This document shows positions 63,636 through 64,000 of a stretch of DNA of 64,000 nucleotides, piece by piece. Source of the stretch: Xanthomonas massiliensis (GTDB lineage Bacteria > Pseudomonadota > Gammaproteobacteria > Xanthomonadales > Xanthomonadaceae); assembly GCF_900018785.1 (NCBI RefSeq), contig NZ_FCOY01000006.1:682001-746000 (forward strand), in the 5' to 3' direction. Numbering within the stretch: position 1 is the first letter of the stretch; every line of letters begins with the position of its first letter. The position numbers and the translations under genes are program-made. A model generated the notes under the pieces. That model was given only the letters and a program-made list of their open reading frames with translations, was not told where the DNA came from and searched no databases.

Positions 63636-64000
63636 ACGCAGTGAACTACACCCGGCTCGACAGGAACGCGATGGCCGCGCGGGTGGCGCGCGACATCCCG
63701 GACGGCGCCTACGTCAACCTCGGCATCGGCCTGCCGACCAAGGTCGCCAACTACCTGCCGGCCGACAAGGAGATCTTCCTGCACAGCGAGAACGGCGTGC
63801 TCGGCATGGGCCCGGCGCCGCCGCCCGGGCAGGAGGACCCGGAGCTGATCAACGCCGGCAAGCAACCGGTGACGCTGCTGACCGGCGGTTGCTATTTCCA
63901 CCACGCCGACTCGTTCGCGATGATGCGCAGCGGCCGCCTGGACGTATGCGTGCTGGGCGCCTTCCAGGTGTCCGCGCACGGCGACCTGGCCAACTGGAGC
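63632..64000 (+). CDS. pcaJ: 3-oxoadipate CoA-transferase, subunit B (partial)
   Basis: The first 123 codons of the beta subunit are in the window; the gene runs off the end. It has MAARVARDIPDGAYVNLGIGLPTKVANYLP and the catalytic glutamate in FLHSENGVLGMGPAP. GGEGG-type GGGGAGGCGGC is 1 bp before the ATG, and the ATG overlaps the pcaI stop. It completes the CoA transferase heterodimer with PcaI. Confidence 0.94.
   Translation, partial: MNAVNYTRLDRNAMAARVARDIPDGAYVNLGIGLPTKVANYLPADKEIFLHSENGVLGMGPAPPPGQEDPELINAGKQPVTLLTGGCYFHHADSFAMMRSGRLDVCVLGAFQVSAHGDLANWS

Noticed and set aside
1-64000. tRNA, rRNA, CRISPR arrays, prophage and complete insertion sequences
   Set aside because: No tRNA-like arms, spaced repeats, integrase or transposase frame or terminal repeats were found on either strand by reading.

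Overview
The window is about 70% GC, densely coded and almost entirely chromosomal housekeeping plus catabolic DNA. Gene content and order (rnr-rlmB, a two-PstS pst-phoU cluster with an OprP-type porin, ybeZYX without lnt, a cat/pca aromatic block) and a GTAGGAGCGACTT-type palindromic repeat suggest a gammaproteobacterium of the Xanthomonadaceae (Xanthomonas, Stenotrophomonas, Pseudoxanthomonas or close kin). The genus cannot be fixed from the sequence alone. I saw no rRNA, tRNA, CRISPR array, intact insertion sequence or prophage.

Layout. 1-8.7 kb: the tail of RNase R, rlmB, a REP pair, then a minus-strand MacA-MacB-outer membrane factor pump divergent from a response regulator/sensor kinase pair. 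9.2-17.9 kb: RNase T, an RcnB-like protein, phoU-pstBAC and two pstS genes (minus strand), divergent from a phosphate porin through a region with one Pho box per direction. 18.6-34.6 kb: DNA repair, RNA modification and hydrolase genes (nth, a crotonase, an FKBP-like protein, a DUF1289-NUDIX fusion, a DUF1684 lipoprotein, an AmpD-like amidase, an ABC-F ATPase, rlmKL, a zinc peptidase, an S9 peptidase, DUF445), ending in a metabolite/H+ symporter gene broken by a 62-bp copy-inverted copy-copy insertion.

34.7-42.8 kb: a putrescine-type set (glutamine amidotransferase hydrolase, glutamylpolyamine synthetase, semialdehyde dehydrogenase) surrounding an EmrA-EmrB-outer membrane factor pump. 42.8-49 kb: minus-strand phoH, ybeY, a small secreted protein, corC, DUF4105 and corA, plus a shikimate dehydrogenase-like gene. 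49.7-53.5 kb: a TetR regulator, probably made from a leaderless mRNA, with a YbhGFSR-like lipoprotein adaptor/ABC exporter.

53.5-64 kb: aromatic catabolism. A CatR/BenM-like LysR regulator is divergent from a sodium/solute symporter and catB-catC-catA, with a matching ATAC-N7-GTAT site between them. Two overlapping genes for dynamin-like GTPases follow catA by 8 bp and look co-transcribed with it. An IclR regulator (PcaR-like) is divergent from pcaI-pcaJ, with a tandem palindrome between them. Together these would take catechol to muconolactone and activate 3-oxoadipate with CoA. The enol-lactone hydrolase and thiolase are not in view. The tandem GTPase pair and the broken symporter are the least expected items.
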